DNA from: Salirhabdus salicampi
GTDB lineage: Bacteria > Bacillota > Bacilli > Bacillales > Alkalibacillaceae
Reading direction: 5' to 3'
Assembly: GCF_024259515.1 (NCBI RefSeq)
Contig: NZ_JANBWE010000001.1
Span: 248,001 to 312,000 of the forward strand
Length of the DNA: 64,000 bases
The notes under the pieces were generated by a model. The model worked only from the letters and a program-made list of their open reading frames with translations, made no database searches and was not told the origin of the DNA. Every line of letters begins with the position of its first letter. Positions within the stretch are counted from its first letter, which is position 1. Below, in pieces: positions 15,023-24,131 of the stretch. The position numbers were made by a program, and so were the translations under genes.

Positions 15023-16516
15023 ATGGGTATATCTTTTTATGAAAGTAATATTAGAAAGAAGCAACAACAATTATTGCTTCGTTTACTATTATTTGCAATT
15101 ATAATTGGTCTTATAGCTGAGGTCATTGTCGGTGCTCCAATTATAAATATGGTCGCAATCGGAATGATTGGACTTAGCTTTTATTCTGTTGTTTTTTTAC
15201 TTTATCTCAATAATAGATACACATCTTGGATACCTTATATTTCGCTTATTGGAATTACTGTTGTATCAGGAATTATTATACATAGTTCAGATTACATAAC
15301 CAATATGTTATTTCCATTCTTTTTATTAGCAACAGCTGCGATGTCGGTTTCTCTTAAGGTTTTGACATCTGGAGCTTTATTAGGAATAGGACTATTAGCG
15401 TATTTTGTCATTCATAGTGACGAAGTCTCTACTATTGGTTCACGAGCTATCTTTATAACATTTATTTTCTTCACCCTCGTGTTTATTGTCCTTCTCATGC
15501 AAGTTGTCATGTCAAAACAGTTATTACACCATATAAAAGGTTCATTACATAAGACAGAAGTTCTTTTACAAAAGCAACGGAAACAAAATAGGCAGGTAAA
15601 AAAAACAGCAACTACCGTTCACGAATCAATTGCAAGTATCGATAAATCAAGTAAGAGTCACACAAATGCTTTAATGGAAATGGGGCAATCATTTAAAGAA
15701 ATTGGTAGTGCTGCCGATACTCAAGTTTATTCCGTATCTAATATTACTACACTAACGAGTGAATCAAATGCCCGAATAAATCAAATGATTACCTCCTTTC
15801 AAAAGCTGGCACGCCATGGAGAAAAAGTGTATCAATCAACAGTTGAAAGTGAGCAGTCAATTGATCAATTAAGCATAATGATGTCCGAATTCCAACAATC
15901 ATTTCATACAATGGAAGAAAAGATGGGAACATTATCAGATCAAATTACAGAGGCTACGCAATTCACTGGAATTATTGAAGACATTGCAGCTCAGACAAAC
16001 TTACTCGCATTAAACGCGAGTATAGAAGCAGCTAGAGCTGGAGAATCAGGAAGAGGTTTTGCAGTTGTTGCAAAAGAGGTTCGAAAATTAGCAGACTTTT
16101 CAAGTGAAACAGCAAAGGAAATTAATGAACGGTTAACTAGCATTAACAAAATTGCTAAAGAAACCGACGATAGAGTGAGTAAAAACGATCAACGGTTGAC
16201 GGAAAATTTAATCGTAATTCAAAAGGTAGATGGAGAGTTGAGGCATATTAGGTCAAACATACGAGATTTTATAAATCATTTGAACAATTTTGGTCATGAG
16301 GCTAAAGCTATTCAACATTCATCCGCAGGTATCGATGAATCTGTAAATGAATTGGCTTCAATTATAGAGGAAACAACCGCGATTTTAGAGGAGCTTCAAG
16401 CCATGGTAGAAACACATATGGAGAATCAAGGTGGTCTAATGGATGAAATCGAAAAAACGAGTGAAGCGGTTAATAATTTAGAGGAGCAAACCAATATAAT
16501 ATCTTCTAGCCGATAA
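15023..16516 (+). CDS. Methyl-accepting chemotaxis protein without an extracellular sensor
   Basis: 497 residues. Residues 1-170 form about six closely packed membrane helices with only short loops, followed by a cytoplasmic coiled coil and the signalling tip '[42 protein letters not shown]' (~315-355), intact for CheA/CheW contact. The start chosen is ATG-15023 behind GGGGAGG; ATG-14984 (AAGAGGA) is possible and adds 13 residues. There is no periplasmic ligand domain or obvious HAMP domain, so it resembles receptors that sense membrane state or energy, or act with a partner protein. The gene stands alone, away from che operons. Confidence 0.88.
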   Translation: MGISFYESNIRKKQQQLLLRLLLFAIIIGLIAEVIVGAPIINMVAIGMIGLSFYSVVFLLYLNNRYTSWIPYISLIGITVVSGIIIHSSDYITNMLFPFFLLATAAMSVSLKVLTSGALLGIGLLAYFVIHSDEVSTIGSRAIFITFIFFTLVFIVLLMQVVMSKQLLHHIKGSLHKTEVLLQKQRKQNRQVKKTATTVHESIASIDKSSKSHTNALMEMGQSFKEIGSAADTQVYSVSNITTLTSESNARINQMITSFQKLARHGEKVYQSTVESEQSIDQLSIMMSEFQQSFHTMEEKMGTLSDQITEATQFTGIIEDIAAQTNLLALNASIEAARAGESGRGFAVVAKEVRKLADFSSETAKEINERLTSINKIAKETDDRVSKNDQRLTENLIVIQKVDGELRHIRSNIRDFINHLNNFGHEAKAIQHSSAGIDESVNELASIIEETTAILEELQAMVETHMENQGGLMDEIEKTSEAVNNLEEQTNIISSSR

Positions 16517-16542
16517 AAAGGTTTTGAAGAAGGAATGAAAGC

Positions 16543-17817
16543 GTGGGGAAACGATTGAATAAAAAAGCAATAAGAAGTTGGGTCATGTATGACTGGGCAA
16601 ATTCGGCATTTGCTACAACAATTATGGCTGCAGTACTTCCTGTTTTTTACCATGACTACTACGCCGCGAACTTATCCAATCATTTAGCAACAAGTTACTG
16701 GGGGTACACTCAATCAATTGCTGTCTTTATCGTAGCAATGCTCTCACCGATTTTAGGTGCCATTAGTGACTTTTCTGCAGCGAAAAAGCAGTTTTTACGT
16801 TTCTTTGCCTATATGGGAATTATCGCTAGTATCATGCTTGCATTTGTAGGAGAAGGACAATATATATTTGCATCCTTATTAATGATAATTGGAACGGTCG
16901 GGTTCTCAGGAGGGAATATCTTTTACGACGCTTTTTTACCAGAGATTGCGAATAATGAGGAAATTGATAAGATATCAACATCAGGCTATGCTTTTGGGTA
17001 TATCGGTGGTGGTCTTCTCCTAGCAATCAACTTAGCAATGATTATGAAGTATGAGTGGTTCCGTTTTCCGAACGCAGAAATTGCTGCAAAGGCAGCTTTT
17101 GTAACAGTAGGATTATGGTGGTTTTTCTTTTCCATTCCGATGTTTAAACATATTAAAGAAGAACGATGTAAAAGAGAAAAGCGTAAACGTTCTTACGTTG
17201 CCATAGGGTTTCAAAGGGTTGGAGAGACATTTAAAACATTACGCCATTATAAACAACTGTTATTATTTTTATTAGCCTTTTGGATGTATAATGATGGGAT
17301 TTCTACAATTATCAAGATGGCGACCATTTATGGACGTGAAATAGGAATTGACTCCACCGACTTAATTGCCGCCTTGTTAATCACCCAATTTATTGGGATT
17401 CCTTTTACATTTTTATTCGGTTGGTTAGCCGGTAAATGGAAACCGAAAAAAGCCCTCACGTTAGCGTTATTTATTTATATGGGCATCGTGATTTTAGGGT
17501 ACTTGATGACAACAGCTCTTCATTTTTATTTATTGGCGATGTGTGTTGGAATTGTGCAGGGTGGTGCCCAGGGGTTAAGTCGATCCATTTACGGAAGGAT
17601 GGTACCAGAACATAAACGGGCAGAGTTTTTCGGGTTTTACGGGGTATCATCTAAGTTTGCAGCAATTTTTGGCCCATTTATGTTTGCGTTTATCGGACAA
17701 TTAACAGGTTCAAGTCGATTAGGTATTTTATCTCTCGTTTTCTTCTTTATTGGCGGCATGATTTTATTACAATATGTTGATATCGAAAAAGGAGAACGAG
17801 AAGCGGCAAATATATAG
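16543..17817 (+). CDS. MFS transporter, UMF1 / Atg22-like (YxiO family)
   Basis: 424 residues, about twelve membrane spans. The N-terminal 'SWVMYDWANSAFATTIMAAVLPVFYHDYY' is the hallmark of the UMF1 family, which includes B. subtilis YxiO and yeast vacuolar Atg22. The first codon is GTG at 16543 with GAAGAAGGA upstream; a TTG at 16555 is a weaker alternative. Transport substrate is not known for the bacterial members; amino-acid efflux is suggested by the yeast relative. It lies 26 bases after the chemotaxis gene and 20 before the lactonase gene, so the three may be cotranscribed. Confidence 0.87.
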   Translation: MGKRLNKKAIRSWVMYDWANSAFATTIMAAVLPVFYHDYYAANLSNHLATSYWGYTQSIAVFIVAMLSPILGAISDFSAAKKQFLRFFAYMGIIASIMLAFVGEGQYIFASLLMIIGTVGFSGGNIFYDAFLPEIANNEEIDKISTSGYAFGYIGGGLLLAINLAMIMKYEWFRFPNAEIAAKAAFVTVGLWWFFFSIPMFKHIKEERCKREKRKRSYVAIGFQRVGETFKTLRHYKQLLLFLLAFWMYNDGISTIIKMATIYGREIGIDSTDLIAALLITQFIGIPFTFLFGWLAGKWKPKKALTLALFIYMGIVILGYLMTTALHFYLLAMCVGIVQGGAQGLSRSIYGRMVPEHKRAEFFGFYGVSSKFAAIFGPFMFAFIGQLTGSSRLGILSLVFFFIGGMILLQYVDIEKGEREAANI

Positions 17818-17837
17818 AATACAATGAGGTGTTTTCT

Positions 17838-18707
17838 ATGCCATTGCAAATCGCTAGTCAAGCACTAGCAGAATTAGGAGAAAGTCCCTCTTGGGATAGC
17901 AAGCATAACAGGCTATTTTGGGTTGATATTACAGGAAGAAAGTTGTTTATGCTTCGTAAGAAGAAAAGACCTATAACGTATAACCTAAATCAATTTGTTG
18001 GAGCGGTTGTCCCCCGTAATAAGACGAGTGTTGTCGTAGCACTCCAACACGGTTTTTATTATTTTCATTTACGTACAAATAAGCTAGAACATATTGTAGA
18101 CCCAGAATCACATCTCGTTGATAATCGGTTTAACGATGGCAAGTGTGATCCTAAAGGTAGGTTTTGGGCCGGAACAACAGATTCAATTGGAATTGACCAA
18201 AAAGGAGCATTATATTCGTTAAATAAAGATTTACAAGTGTCAAAGAAGGTAGACAAGGTTAGTACATCAAATGGAATTACGTGGTCACCTGACTATCAAT
18301 TTATGTATTTTATTGATACGCCGACGAGGAAGGTTGTACGATTTCAATTTGACCTTAAAACGGGTGACATTTCGAATCAGAAGGAAATAATACATATACC
18401 TGCAAAAACAGGTGTACCTGATGGAATGACGAGTGATGAAGAAGGAAAGTTGTGGATAGCACATTGGGGTGGTTCTGTTGTATCCAGGTGGGACCCAGTT
18501 AACGGGAAACTCCTAGACTATATTGATGTCCCAGCGGTAAACGTAACATCTTGTATATTTGGTGGACAACAACTGAAAGAACTGTTTATCACAACAGCGA
18601 GAATTCGTACAAGTGAAGAGGATTTGGAAAAATTCCCAAATGCTGGTTGTGTATTTAAAGTGAACTTAGGTATAAAAGGACTTCCTTCGTTTTCCTTTGG
18701 AGGATAA
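17838..18707 (+). CDS. SMP-30/gluconolactonase/regucalcin-like protein
   Basis: 289 residues, six-bladed propeller. Metal and active-site motifs are visible: 'AELGESPSWDSKHNRLFWVDITG' with the catalytic-metal Glu, 'DGKCDPKGRFWAGT', 'TSNGITWSPDYQFMYFIDT' and 'VPDGMTSDEEGKLWIAHWGG'. These bind one divalent cation, and family members hydrolyse sugar lactones. Start at ATG-17838 after GAGGTG; the GTG at 17829 overlaps the ribosome-binding site. The closest B. subtilis counterpart by type is YvrE. The substrate is unknown here and neighbours give no pathway. Confidence 0.87.
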   Translation: MPLQIASQALAELGESPSWDSKHNRLFWVDITGRKLFMLRKKKRPITYNLNQFVGAVVPRNKTSVVVALQHGFYYFHLRTNKLEHIVDPESHLVDNRFNDGKCDPKGRFWAGTTDSIGIDQKGALYSLNKDLQVSKKVDKVSTSNGITWSPDYQFMYFIDTPTRKVVRFQFDLKTGDISNQKEIIHIPAKTGVPDGMTSDEEGKLWIAHWGGSVVSRWDPVNGKLLDYIDVPAVNVTSCIFGGQQLKELFITTARIRTSEEDLEKFPNAGCVFKVNLGIKGLPSFSFGG

Positions 18708-18708
18708 G

Positions 18709-18734
18709 AATCGTAATTAATTACGATTTTTTTT
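18709..18734 (+). terminator. Terminator after the lactonase
   Basis: AATCGTAA, loop TTAA, TTACGATT (18709-18728) followed by TTTTTT; it begins one base after the stop codon. Confidence 0.85.
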
Positions 18735-18827
18735 GTATGATTCTTATTGTGAAAAAGTAGGCAATTTTCTAAACTTTTGGTATGGTTAAAGGGGAGATTA
18801 TTTAAGGATGAAAGAGGAGGAAGTTAC

Positions 18828-20216
18828 ATGGACTACCGGATTGAGAGAGATACACTAGGCGAAGTAAAAGTACCGCAGGAAAAATATTGGGGGGCACAAA
18901 CACAAAGAAGTAAGCAAAACTTTCCTATCGGAAATGAGCTTATGCCAATTGAAATTGTTAAGGCATTCGCAATCTTAAAGAAAAGTGCTGCTAATGCAAA
19001 TGTTGAACTTGGTTTGTTAGAAGAAGAAAAAGCCAAAGCCATTTCCTATGCAGCGGATCAAATTGTGGACGGTAAAATTGATGGCCATTTCCCACTTGTT
19101 GTTTGGCAAACAGGTAGTGGAACTCAATCTAATATGAATGTGAATGAAGTGATTGCGTTCGTCGGTAATGAGTGGCTAAAAGAGCAAGGAAAAGAGACAA
19201 GACTACATCCAAATGATGATGTAAACAAATCACAAAGTTCAAATGATACTTTCCCTACAGCGATGCATATAGCTGCTGTTATAAAATTAGAAGATGTTGT
19301 ATTACCTGCTTTAACAAAATTAAAACAAACATTACAAGAAAAAGCAGCTAAGTATGCTGACCTTGTTAAAATTGGTCGGACACACCTACAGGATGCTACA
19401 CCTTTAACGTTAGGACAAGAAATTAGCGGTTGGCATCGTATGTTAGAGAAAACAGATAAGATGTTAAAAGAGAGCCTCGAACATATACGTGAACTGGCTA
19501 TTGGCGGAACAGCAGTTGGGACGGGTTTAAATGCTCACCCGGATTTTTCTGTAAAAGTATGTGAAAACATTGTGAGATACACTGGCAAGCAGTTCGTATC
19601 TGCTAAAAATAAATTCCATGCGTTAACGAGTCACGATGAGCTTGTCTATGCACATGGTGCGTTAAAAGCGCTTGCTGCAGATATTATGAAAATTGCTAAT
19701 GATGTTCGTTGGCTGGCAAGCGGTCCTCGTTGTGGAATTGGAGAGATTACAATCCCAGCGAATGAACCGGGAAGCTCCATCATGCCAGGAAAGGTTAACC
19801 CGACACAGAGTGAGGCTGTTACAATGGTAGCTGCTCAAGTAATGGGTAACGATGCAACTATCGGTTTTGCAGCAAGCCAAGGGAATTTTGAATTGAATGT
19901 ATTTAAGCCGGTTATTGCATATAACTTCTTACAGTCCTCTCAGTTATTAGCTGACAGTATTGAGTCTTTTAATGACCGTTGTGCTGTTGGTCTAGAACCG
20001 AATGAAGAGAAAATTAATCAATACTTAAATGATTCATTAATGCTTGTAACGGCATTAAATCCACACATTGGGTATGAGAATGCAGCTAAGATCGCAAAAA
20101 ATGCGTTTGAAAAAAATATTACATTAAAAGAATCAGCCATTGAAACGGGGTTATTAACAGAAGCCCAGTTCGATGAATTTGTAAACCCTGCAAATATGAC
20201 TTCACCAAATGTGTAA
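18828..20216 (+). CDS. fumC: Fumarate hydratase class II
   Basis: 462 residues, equal to B. subtilis CitG/FumC. It interconverts fumarate and L-malate in the TCA cycle. The superfamily signature '[15 protein letters not shown]' is intact, as are '[14 protein letters not shown]' and '[16 protein letters not shown]', which carry substrate-binding and catalytic residues. The start is ATG-18828 after AGAGGAGG; the frame is open from 18777 but that would translate the ribosome-binding site. It is iron-independent and tetrameric in the family. Monocistronic with its own terminator. Confidence 0.95.
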   Translation: MDYRIERDTLGEVKVPQEKYWGAQTQRSKQNFPIGNELMPIEIVKAFAILKKSAANANVELGLLEEEKAKAISYAADQIVDGKIDGHFPLVVWQTGSGTQSNMNVNEVIAFVGNEWLKEQGKETRLHPNDDVNKSQSSNDTFPTAMHIAAVIKLEDVVLPALTKLKQTLQEKAAKYADLVKIGRTHLQDATPLTLGQEISGWHRMLEKTDKMLKESLEHIRELAIGGTAVGTGLNAHPDFSVKVCENIVRYTGKQFVSAKNKFHALTSHDELVYAHGALKALAADIMKIANDVRWLASGPRCGIGEITIPANEPGSSIMPGKVNPTQSEAVTMVAAQVMGNDATIGFAASQGNFELNVFKPVIAYNFLQSSQLLADSIESFNDRCAVGLEPNEEKINQYLNDSLMLVTALNPHIGYENAAKIAKNAFEKNITLKESAIETGLLTEAQFDEFVNPANMTSPNV

Positions 20217-20221
20217 GTGAA

Positions 20222-20257
20222 AACCCTTCGGTTTAGTTTTAGGCCGAAGGGTTTTAA
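20222..20257 (+). terminator. fumC terminator
   Basis: AACCCTTCGG (20222-20231), 12-base loop, CCGAAGGGTT (20244-20253) plus TTA; a strong stem but only a short T-run. Confidence 0.75.
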
Positions 20258-20359
20258 ATAGGAAATGAACTGGATATACAAAAAAAAATTACCAATAAAT
20301 TTTCGTAATATCATTTCGGAATCCTGCCTAAACTATGGATACACAGGAGGTGATAAACA

Positions 20360-20572
20360 ATGCCAAGTAACAACAGCAATAACTCAAACAACCTTTTAGT
20401 TCCTGGTGCACAACAAGCACTTGATTCAATGAAGGTTGAAATTGCACAAGAATTTGGCGTTCAACTTGGTGCCGACACAACTTCTCGTGCTAACGGGTCT
20501 GTCGGTGGAGAAATCACTAAACGACTAGTATCTATGGCTCAACAACAAATGGGTGGAACACAACAACAATAA
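20360..20572 (+). CDS. Small acid-soluble spore protein, alpha/beta type
   Basis: 70 residues. The two conserved alpha/beta SASP blocks are present: '[41 protein letters not shown]', including the GPR protease cleavage region around 'EIAQEFG'. The N-terminus is Asn/Ser-rich and the C-terminus Gln-rich, both common. These proteins coat spore DNA and protect it from UV damage, and are degraded at germination. AGGAGGTGATAA precedes the ATG. Expression should be by sigma-G in the forespore; a possible match is GTAATA at about 20308 with CTAAACTA about 17 bases downstream, which is weak. Confidence 0.95.
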   Translation: MPSNNSNNSNNLLVPGAQQALDSMKVEIAQEFGVQLGADTTSRANGSVGGEITKRLVSMAQQQMGGTQQQ

Positions 20573-20583
20573 TGATGGCTTCA

Positions 20584-20608
20584 AAGGAGGAATCCTGGAT
20601 TCCTCCTT
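20584..20608 (+). terminator. Hairpin downstream of the SASP gene
   Basis: AAGGAGGAATC, loop CTG, GATTCCTCCTT. The 11-bp stem is perfect but there is no T-run after it, so it may act as a 3' stabilising hairpin rather than a classic terminator. Confidence 0.6.
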
Positions 20609-20665
20609 CATACATAGCCGTTCTCTTTTATATAGCGTTTTTTCATAACTGAGGGGGAGTAACAT

Positions 20666-20917
20666 ATGTATGTTTGTCCGTTATGTAACGGATTGGAACA
20701 ATTAGAAAAAACTTGCCCCAATTGTAATGGTAATATGTACGATATCGGCAGAGTAGTCGATTATTACGACGATTATAGCCCCTATTGGGAAGACGAAGAC
20801 GCAAAAATGGTTGATGGATTAGTCCAATCAAAGGAAAACCATTTATGTTTGCATGCATTTCATTGCCCGGCTTGTCAAATTGAATCTCGAGTTACTGTAC
20901 GAGAAGAACAAAGGTAA
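20666..20917 (+). CDS. Small zinc-ribbon protein
   Basis: 83 residues starting at ATG-20666 with GAGGGGGAG upstream. Cys pairs 'CPLC' (~4-7) and 'CPNC' (~17-20) near the N-terminus, and 'HLCLHAFHCPACQIESRV' near the C-terminus, suggest one or two zinc ribbons. The middle is very acidic ('YYDDYSPYWEDEDAK'). I do not recognise a named family beyond Bacillaceae hypothetical proteins. It sits between a spore-protein gene and a convergent small gene with which it shares a terminator. Confidence 0.75.
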   Translation: MYVCPLCNGLEQLEKTCPNCNGNMYDIGRVVDYYDDYSPYWEDEDAKMVDGLVQSKENHLCLHAFHCPACQIESRVTVREEQR

Positions 20918-20923
20918 GCAAGG

Positions 20924-20955
20924 AAAGGCTGCTAAATCAATAGCAGCCTTTCTTA
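20924..20955. terminator. Terminator between convergent small genes
   Basis: AAAGGCTGCT (20924-20933), 8-base loop, AGCAGCCTTT (20942-20951), then CTTATAT. Confidence 0.8.
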
Positions 20956-20957
20956 TA

Positions 20958-21149
20958 TTATCTAGTTTTTTCGGCATCAGGAAAAGGTTCATCGTTGTGA
21001 GGGAGTTTTCTCGCCTCTTCAATTTGGGCTTGTTGATGTACGGGACGTGTAGTACCGCCACCTAAACCTTCATTAATCATGCGATCCACATCAACATCTC
21101 TTTTTGTACGACTATCTTTGAAGCTTTTTTCGTTTGTTGGATCAGCCAT
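20958..21149 (-). CDS. Small hydrophilic protein of unknown function
   Basis: 63 residues. Three ATG codons lie in a row after AGGAGGGA; the third (21149) has the best spacing and gives 'MADPTNEKSFKDSRTKRDVDVDRMINEGLGGGTTRPVHQQAQIEEARKLPHNDEPFPDAEKTR'-type sequence (quoted in parts: 'RDVDVDRMINEGLGGG', 'IEEARKLPHND'). It is highly charged, lacks hydrophobic segments and is probably disordered, as is common for sporulation-associated small proteins. I do not recognise a family. Confidence 0.7.
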   Translation of the reverse strand: MADPTNEKSFKDSRTKRDVDVDRMINEGLGGGTTRPVHQQAQIEEARKLPHNDEPFPDAEKTR

Positions 21150-21290
21150 CATCATTCCCTCCTTTTGCCTTTTTATTTTTTGTTCCAAATACGAAAATGA
21201 TACGTTTCCATTAATTCATAAAATGCCTTTGTCATATGGATAAATTATCATATACTTAATAGACAAAGAATTTTGAGTGAGGTATGTTAA

Positions 21291-22421
21291 ATGAGTAGTT
21301 TCTTCTTTGTTTTTATGATGATTATCATCGGGGCCGTTATTGGAGGAATAACCAATTCCCTTGCTATTAAAATGTTATTTCGCCCCCATCAGGCCAAATA
21401 TATTGGGAACTATAAAATCCCCTTTACACCTGGCTTAATTCCAAAGCGAAGAGAAGAATTAGCGCGGCAAATGGGAGACGTTGTAGTACGCCACTTGTTG
21501 ACACCTGATGGAGTGAAACGTCGTTTCTTTTCACAAACTTTTCGAAAACGATTATTAAGATGGATTCTAAAGCAGTTAGATTCTTTTTTAAGACAAGATA
21601 TGACGGTGGGGCAATTATGCACAAAATTGGGTATACAAGTGCATGACTCGTTGGTGCATAAAAAACTGTCGGAAATTGTAAACGGAAACGTAAACAGTTG
21701 GCTGAAAAAAAATAAACATACTATGTTAAGGGAAATCGTCCCAACGTCGATGTATCAAAAAGGGAAAGATTATATTCCTACCATTAGTGCACAAGTTTTG
21801 CTGAAGGTAAAACAATATATAGAAAGTGATAGTGGAAAGGAAAATATTGAATCCGTAATTAAACGTTATATGGACAATAAAGGTTTCTTAGGTAATGTCC
21901 TTACATCTTTTGTTGGACCTGAAAAATTAGGAAGACAAATCCAGCCAATGCTGACGGATTATATAAGCTCCACCGAAGCTGAGCAACTAATCACTTATCT
22001 TTTAGAACAACAATGGGAAGAGATAATGGAGAAGGAGATCCAGGAAATAAACACAGTTGTTCATATAAATAACGATATCATTCGTCCTATCATTCACGTA
22101 CTATCTGTAGAACGGTTATTCCAAACCCGTGTTTCAACTTTGTATGACCAGGTTGGGATATCGGTTCGTGAGAAATGGATACCACAAATGCTGGAAAGAG
22201 TTATGGGGAAAGCACTCTCCAATGTCGAACCGATGATGAAGAGGATGCACATTCAAGAAATTGTTGCTGATGAAGTAAAAGGCTTTCCGATTGAACGAAT
22301 CGAAAGTATGGTGCTGACGATCACTGGTAGAGAACTGCGAATGATTACATATTTAGGGGCGCTTCTTGGGGGATTTATCGGCTTTTTTCAAGGAATGACG
22401 GTTTTACTATGGTTTCAATAA
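21291..22421 (+). CDS. yheB: YheB-like DUF445 membrane protein
   Basis: 376 residues, matching B. subtilis YheB in length. It has one N-terminal membrane segment ('FFFVFMMIIIGAVIGGITNSLAIKMLF') and one at the C-terminus ('YLGALLGGFIGFFQGMTVLLWF'), separated by a long cytoplasmic helical region. The DUF445 motif 'GAxIGxxTNxLAIKMLFRP' and 'GLIPKRREELARQMG' is clear. Function is unknown. GAGGTATGTTAA precedes the ATG. It is followed about 80 bases later by the yheA-like gene, in the same pairing as in B. subtilis. Confidence 0.9.
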   Translation: MSSFFFVFMMIIIGAVIGGITNSLAIKMLFRPHQAKYIGNYKIPFTPGLIPKRREELARQMGDVVVRHLLTPDGVKRRFFSQTFRKRLLRWILKQLDSFLRQDMTVGQLCTKLGIQVHDSLVHKKLSEIVNGNVNSWLKKNKHTMLREIVPTSMYQKGKDYIPTISAQVLLKVKQYIESDSGKENIESVIKRYMDNKGFLGNVLTSFVGPEKLGRQIQPMLTDYISSTEAEQLITYLLEQQWEEIMEKEIQEINTVVHINNDIIRPIIHVLSVERLFQTRVSTLYDQVGISVREKWIPQMLERVMGKALSNVEPMMKRMHIQEIVADEVKGFPIERIESMVLTITGRELRMITYLGALLGGFIGFFQGMTVLLWFQ

Positions 22422-22500
22422 ACAGTTGACTATACATGGGAGGAAATGTTTGATACAGTGGGTAAAGTATTGTTAAGGAAAAATTTTAGGAGGTTTCATT

Positions 22501-22848
22501 TTGTCAAATTTATACGATTTAGCATATGACTTAGAAAAAGGTTTACGTGAAAGTGAAGAATTTAAAGCATTAAAGAGCGCATATGATGCTGTAATGGGAG
22601 ACGAGTCTACAAAGAACATGTTTAACAACTTCCGTCAAACTCAAATCACTTTACAACAAAAACAAATGCAAGGTGAAGAAATTTCAGAGGAAGAAGTTGA
22701 GCAAGCTAGAAAAACTGTTGAACTTGTTCAGCAAAACACGGAAATTTCCAAACTAATGGAAGAAGAGCAGCGTTTGAATACCGTAATCGGTGATGTGAGC
22801 CGTATTATTACAAAGCCATTAGAAGAATTATATAGCGAGAATGAATAA
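22501..22848 (+). CDS. yheA: YlbF/YmcA-family protein (YheA-like)
   Basis: 115 residues from a TTG start with AGGAGG 7 bases upstream. It is all-helical ('MSNLYDLAYDLEKGLRESEEFKALKSAYDAVMGDESTKNMFNNFRQ'), the fold of the YlbF/YmcA/YheA group (UPF0342 branch). YlbF and YmcA take part in the RNase Y specificity complex; YheA's own role is not established. Strong terminator directly after the stop. Confidence 0.9.
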   Translation: MSNLYDLAYDLEKGLRESEEFKALKSAYDAVMGDESTKNMFNNFRQTQITLQQKQMQGEEISEEEVEQARKTVELVQQNTEISKLMEEEQRLNTVIGDVSRIITKPLEELYSENE

Positions 22849-22878
22849 AAAAAATCGCCCTTATGGGCGATTTTTTTA
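22848..22878 (+). terminator. Terminator after yheA
   Basis: AAAAAAATCGCCC (22848-22860), loop TTAT, GGGCGATTTTTTT (22865-22877); symmetric, so it could also act leftward on the converging small gene. Confidence 0.92.
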
Positions 22879-22934
22879 TTTAGTTTCATGAAGGAATCTT
22901 GTCGGTTATCGAGAATAGTAAGAAAATGTCGTTG

Positions 22935-23120
22935 TTATCGTGAAAATAAAATTAAACGACCATCTTCTGAAACACAACGGTGTGTATATTGCGCAAAATT
23001 TTCTTTGTTTAATATTTCCGTACCCTTTTGTTTTGCTGATTGGTCATTATTCGCTTGAAAACTTTGTTCTAGTAATAACTGTCCGTTTTTCTCGAATACA
23101 GTTAAGGTATATTCCTGCAT
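22935..23120 (-). CDS. YhzC-like small protein
   Basis: 61 residues, start at ATG-23120 with GGAGG 9 bases upstream. Sequence features 'YTLTVFEKNGQLLLEQSFQANNDQSAKQKGTEILNKE' and 'THRCVSEDGRLILF' resemble the B. subtilis YhzC type encoded beside yhaQ/yhaP, which is also the position here. It is a small alpha/beta protein of unknown function. The family assignment is from memory of the general pattern. Confidence 0.65.
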   Translation of the reverse strand: MQEYTLTVFEKNGQLLLEQSFQANNDQSAKQKGTEILNKENFAQYTHRCVSEDGRLILFSR

Positions 23121-23231
23121 AATGCATACCTCCAATAATATTATTTAATGCATTTCGGTCAAGAGTTGGAAAATCCTGCAAACATTTGTTATTTGTTCTT
23201 ATTAAAAAGGTACGTAGGGGAGAGGAAGAGC

Positions 23232-24131
23232 ATGACATTAATGTTAAATGGGGTCACGAAGAGATTTGGATCCTTTAAGGCTGTAGATGATTTATCTTTA
23301 AAAATCCCAGAAAATCAAATCTTCGGATTTCTAGGAGCAAATGGTGCTGGAAAAACGACAACTTTTCGAATGATTTTAGGATTACTGCAACAATCCGATG
23401 GGAACATAACTTGGAACGGTGATTCAATTGATTATGAAAAAAGTCATCTAGTTGGTTATTTACCAGAAGAAAGGGGACTCTACCCAAAGCAAAAAGTGAA
23501 GGAACAAGTAATATATTTAGCAAAGTTACGCGGCTTGACGAAAGAACATAGTAACAAAGAACTTGACTATTGGTTGGAACGGTTTAAAGTTCCTGAATAT
23601 AAAGATAAAAAAGTTGAAGAACTTTCAAAAGGAAATCAACAGAAAATTCAGTTCATCACCGCCGTTATTCACAAACCGAAATTGTTAATTCTCGATGAAC
23701 CATTCTCAGGGTTAGATCCGGTAAATGTGGAAATGTTGAAGGAAGCCGTAGTTGACCTAAAGAAAAAAGGGACATCGATTGTGTTTTCTTCCCATCGTAT
23801 GGACCATGTGGAAGAGTTGTGTGAAAACCTTTGTATATTACATAAAGGAAAGCCTGTTGTACACGGAAGTTTAGGTCAAATCAAAAAAGATTTTGGGAAG
23901 AAAAATGTCATTGTTCATGCAGACTTTGACTTGTCCTTTATTCGTGATATTCAAGGTGTGACAAGGTTCCATAAAGTGGCACAAGGTTGCGAAGTACAAA
24001 TAGAAACAGAAGAGGTTTCACAACAAGTGTTTTCAGCACTATCCGGAAAAGGCTTTGTCCGCACCTTTGACTTAGAGGAACCATCATTGAATGATATATT
24101 CATTGAGAAAGTAGGAGCCTCTTATGAATAA
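23232..24131 (+). CDS. yhaQ: ABC transporter ATP-binding protein (YhaQ-like)
   Basis: 299 residues from ATG-23232 (AGAGGAAGAG upstream). Walker A 'GANGAGKTT', signature 'ELSKGNQQKIQ', Walker B 'LLILDEPFSGLDP' and H-loop 'SSHRMDHVE' are intact. The signature is LSKGN rather than LSGGQ, normal for the NatA/DRA family of ABC-2 exporters. The C-terminal ~80 residues carry the accessory domain of this class. It overlaps yhaP by eight bases. Together they should form a NatAB-like exporter, possibly of Na+ or an amphipathic compound; the substrate is unknown. Confidence 0.9.
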   Translation: MTLMLNGVTKRFGSFKAVDDLSLKIPENQIFGFLGANGAGKTTTFRMILGLLQQSDGNITWNGDSIDYEKSHLVGYLPEERGLYPKQKVKEQVIYLAKLRGLTKEHSNKELDYWLERFKVPEYKDKKVEELSKGNQQKIQFITAVIHKPKLLILDEPFSGLDPVNVEMLKEAVVDLKKKGTSIVFSSHRMDHVEELCENLCILHKGKPVVHGSLGQIKKDFGKKNVIVHADFDLSFIRDIQGVTRFHKVAQGCEVQIETEEVSQQVFSALSGKGFVRTFDLEEPSLNDIFIEKVGASYE

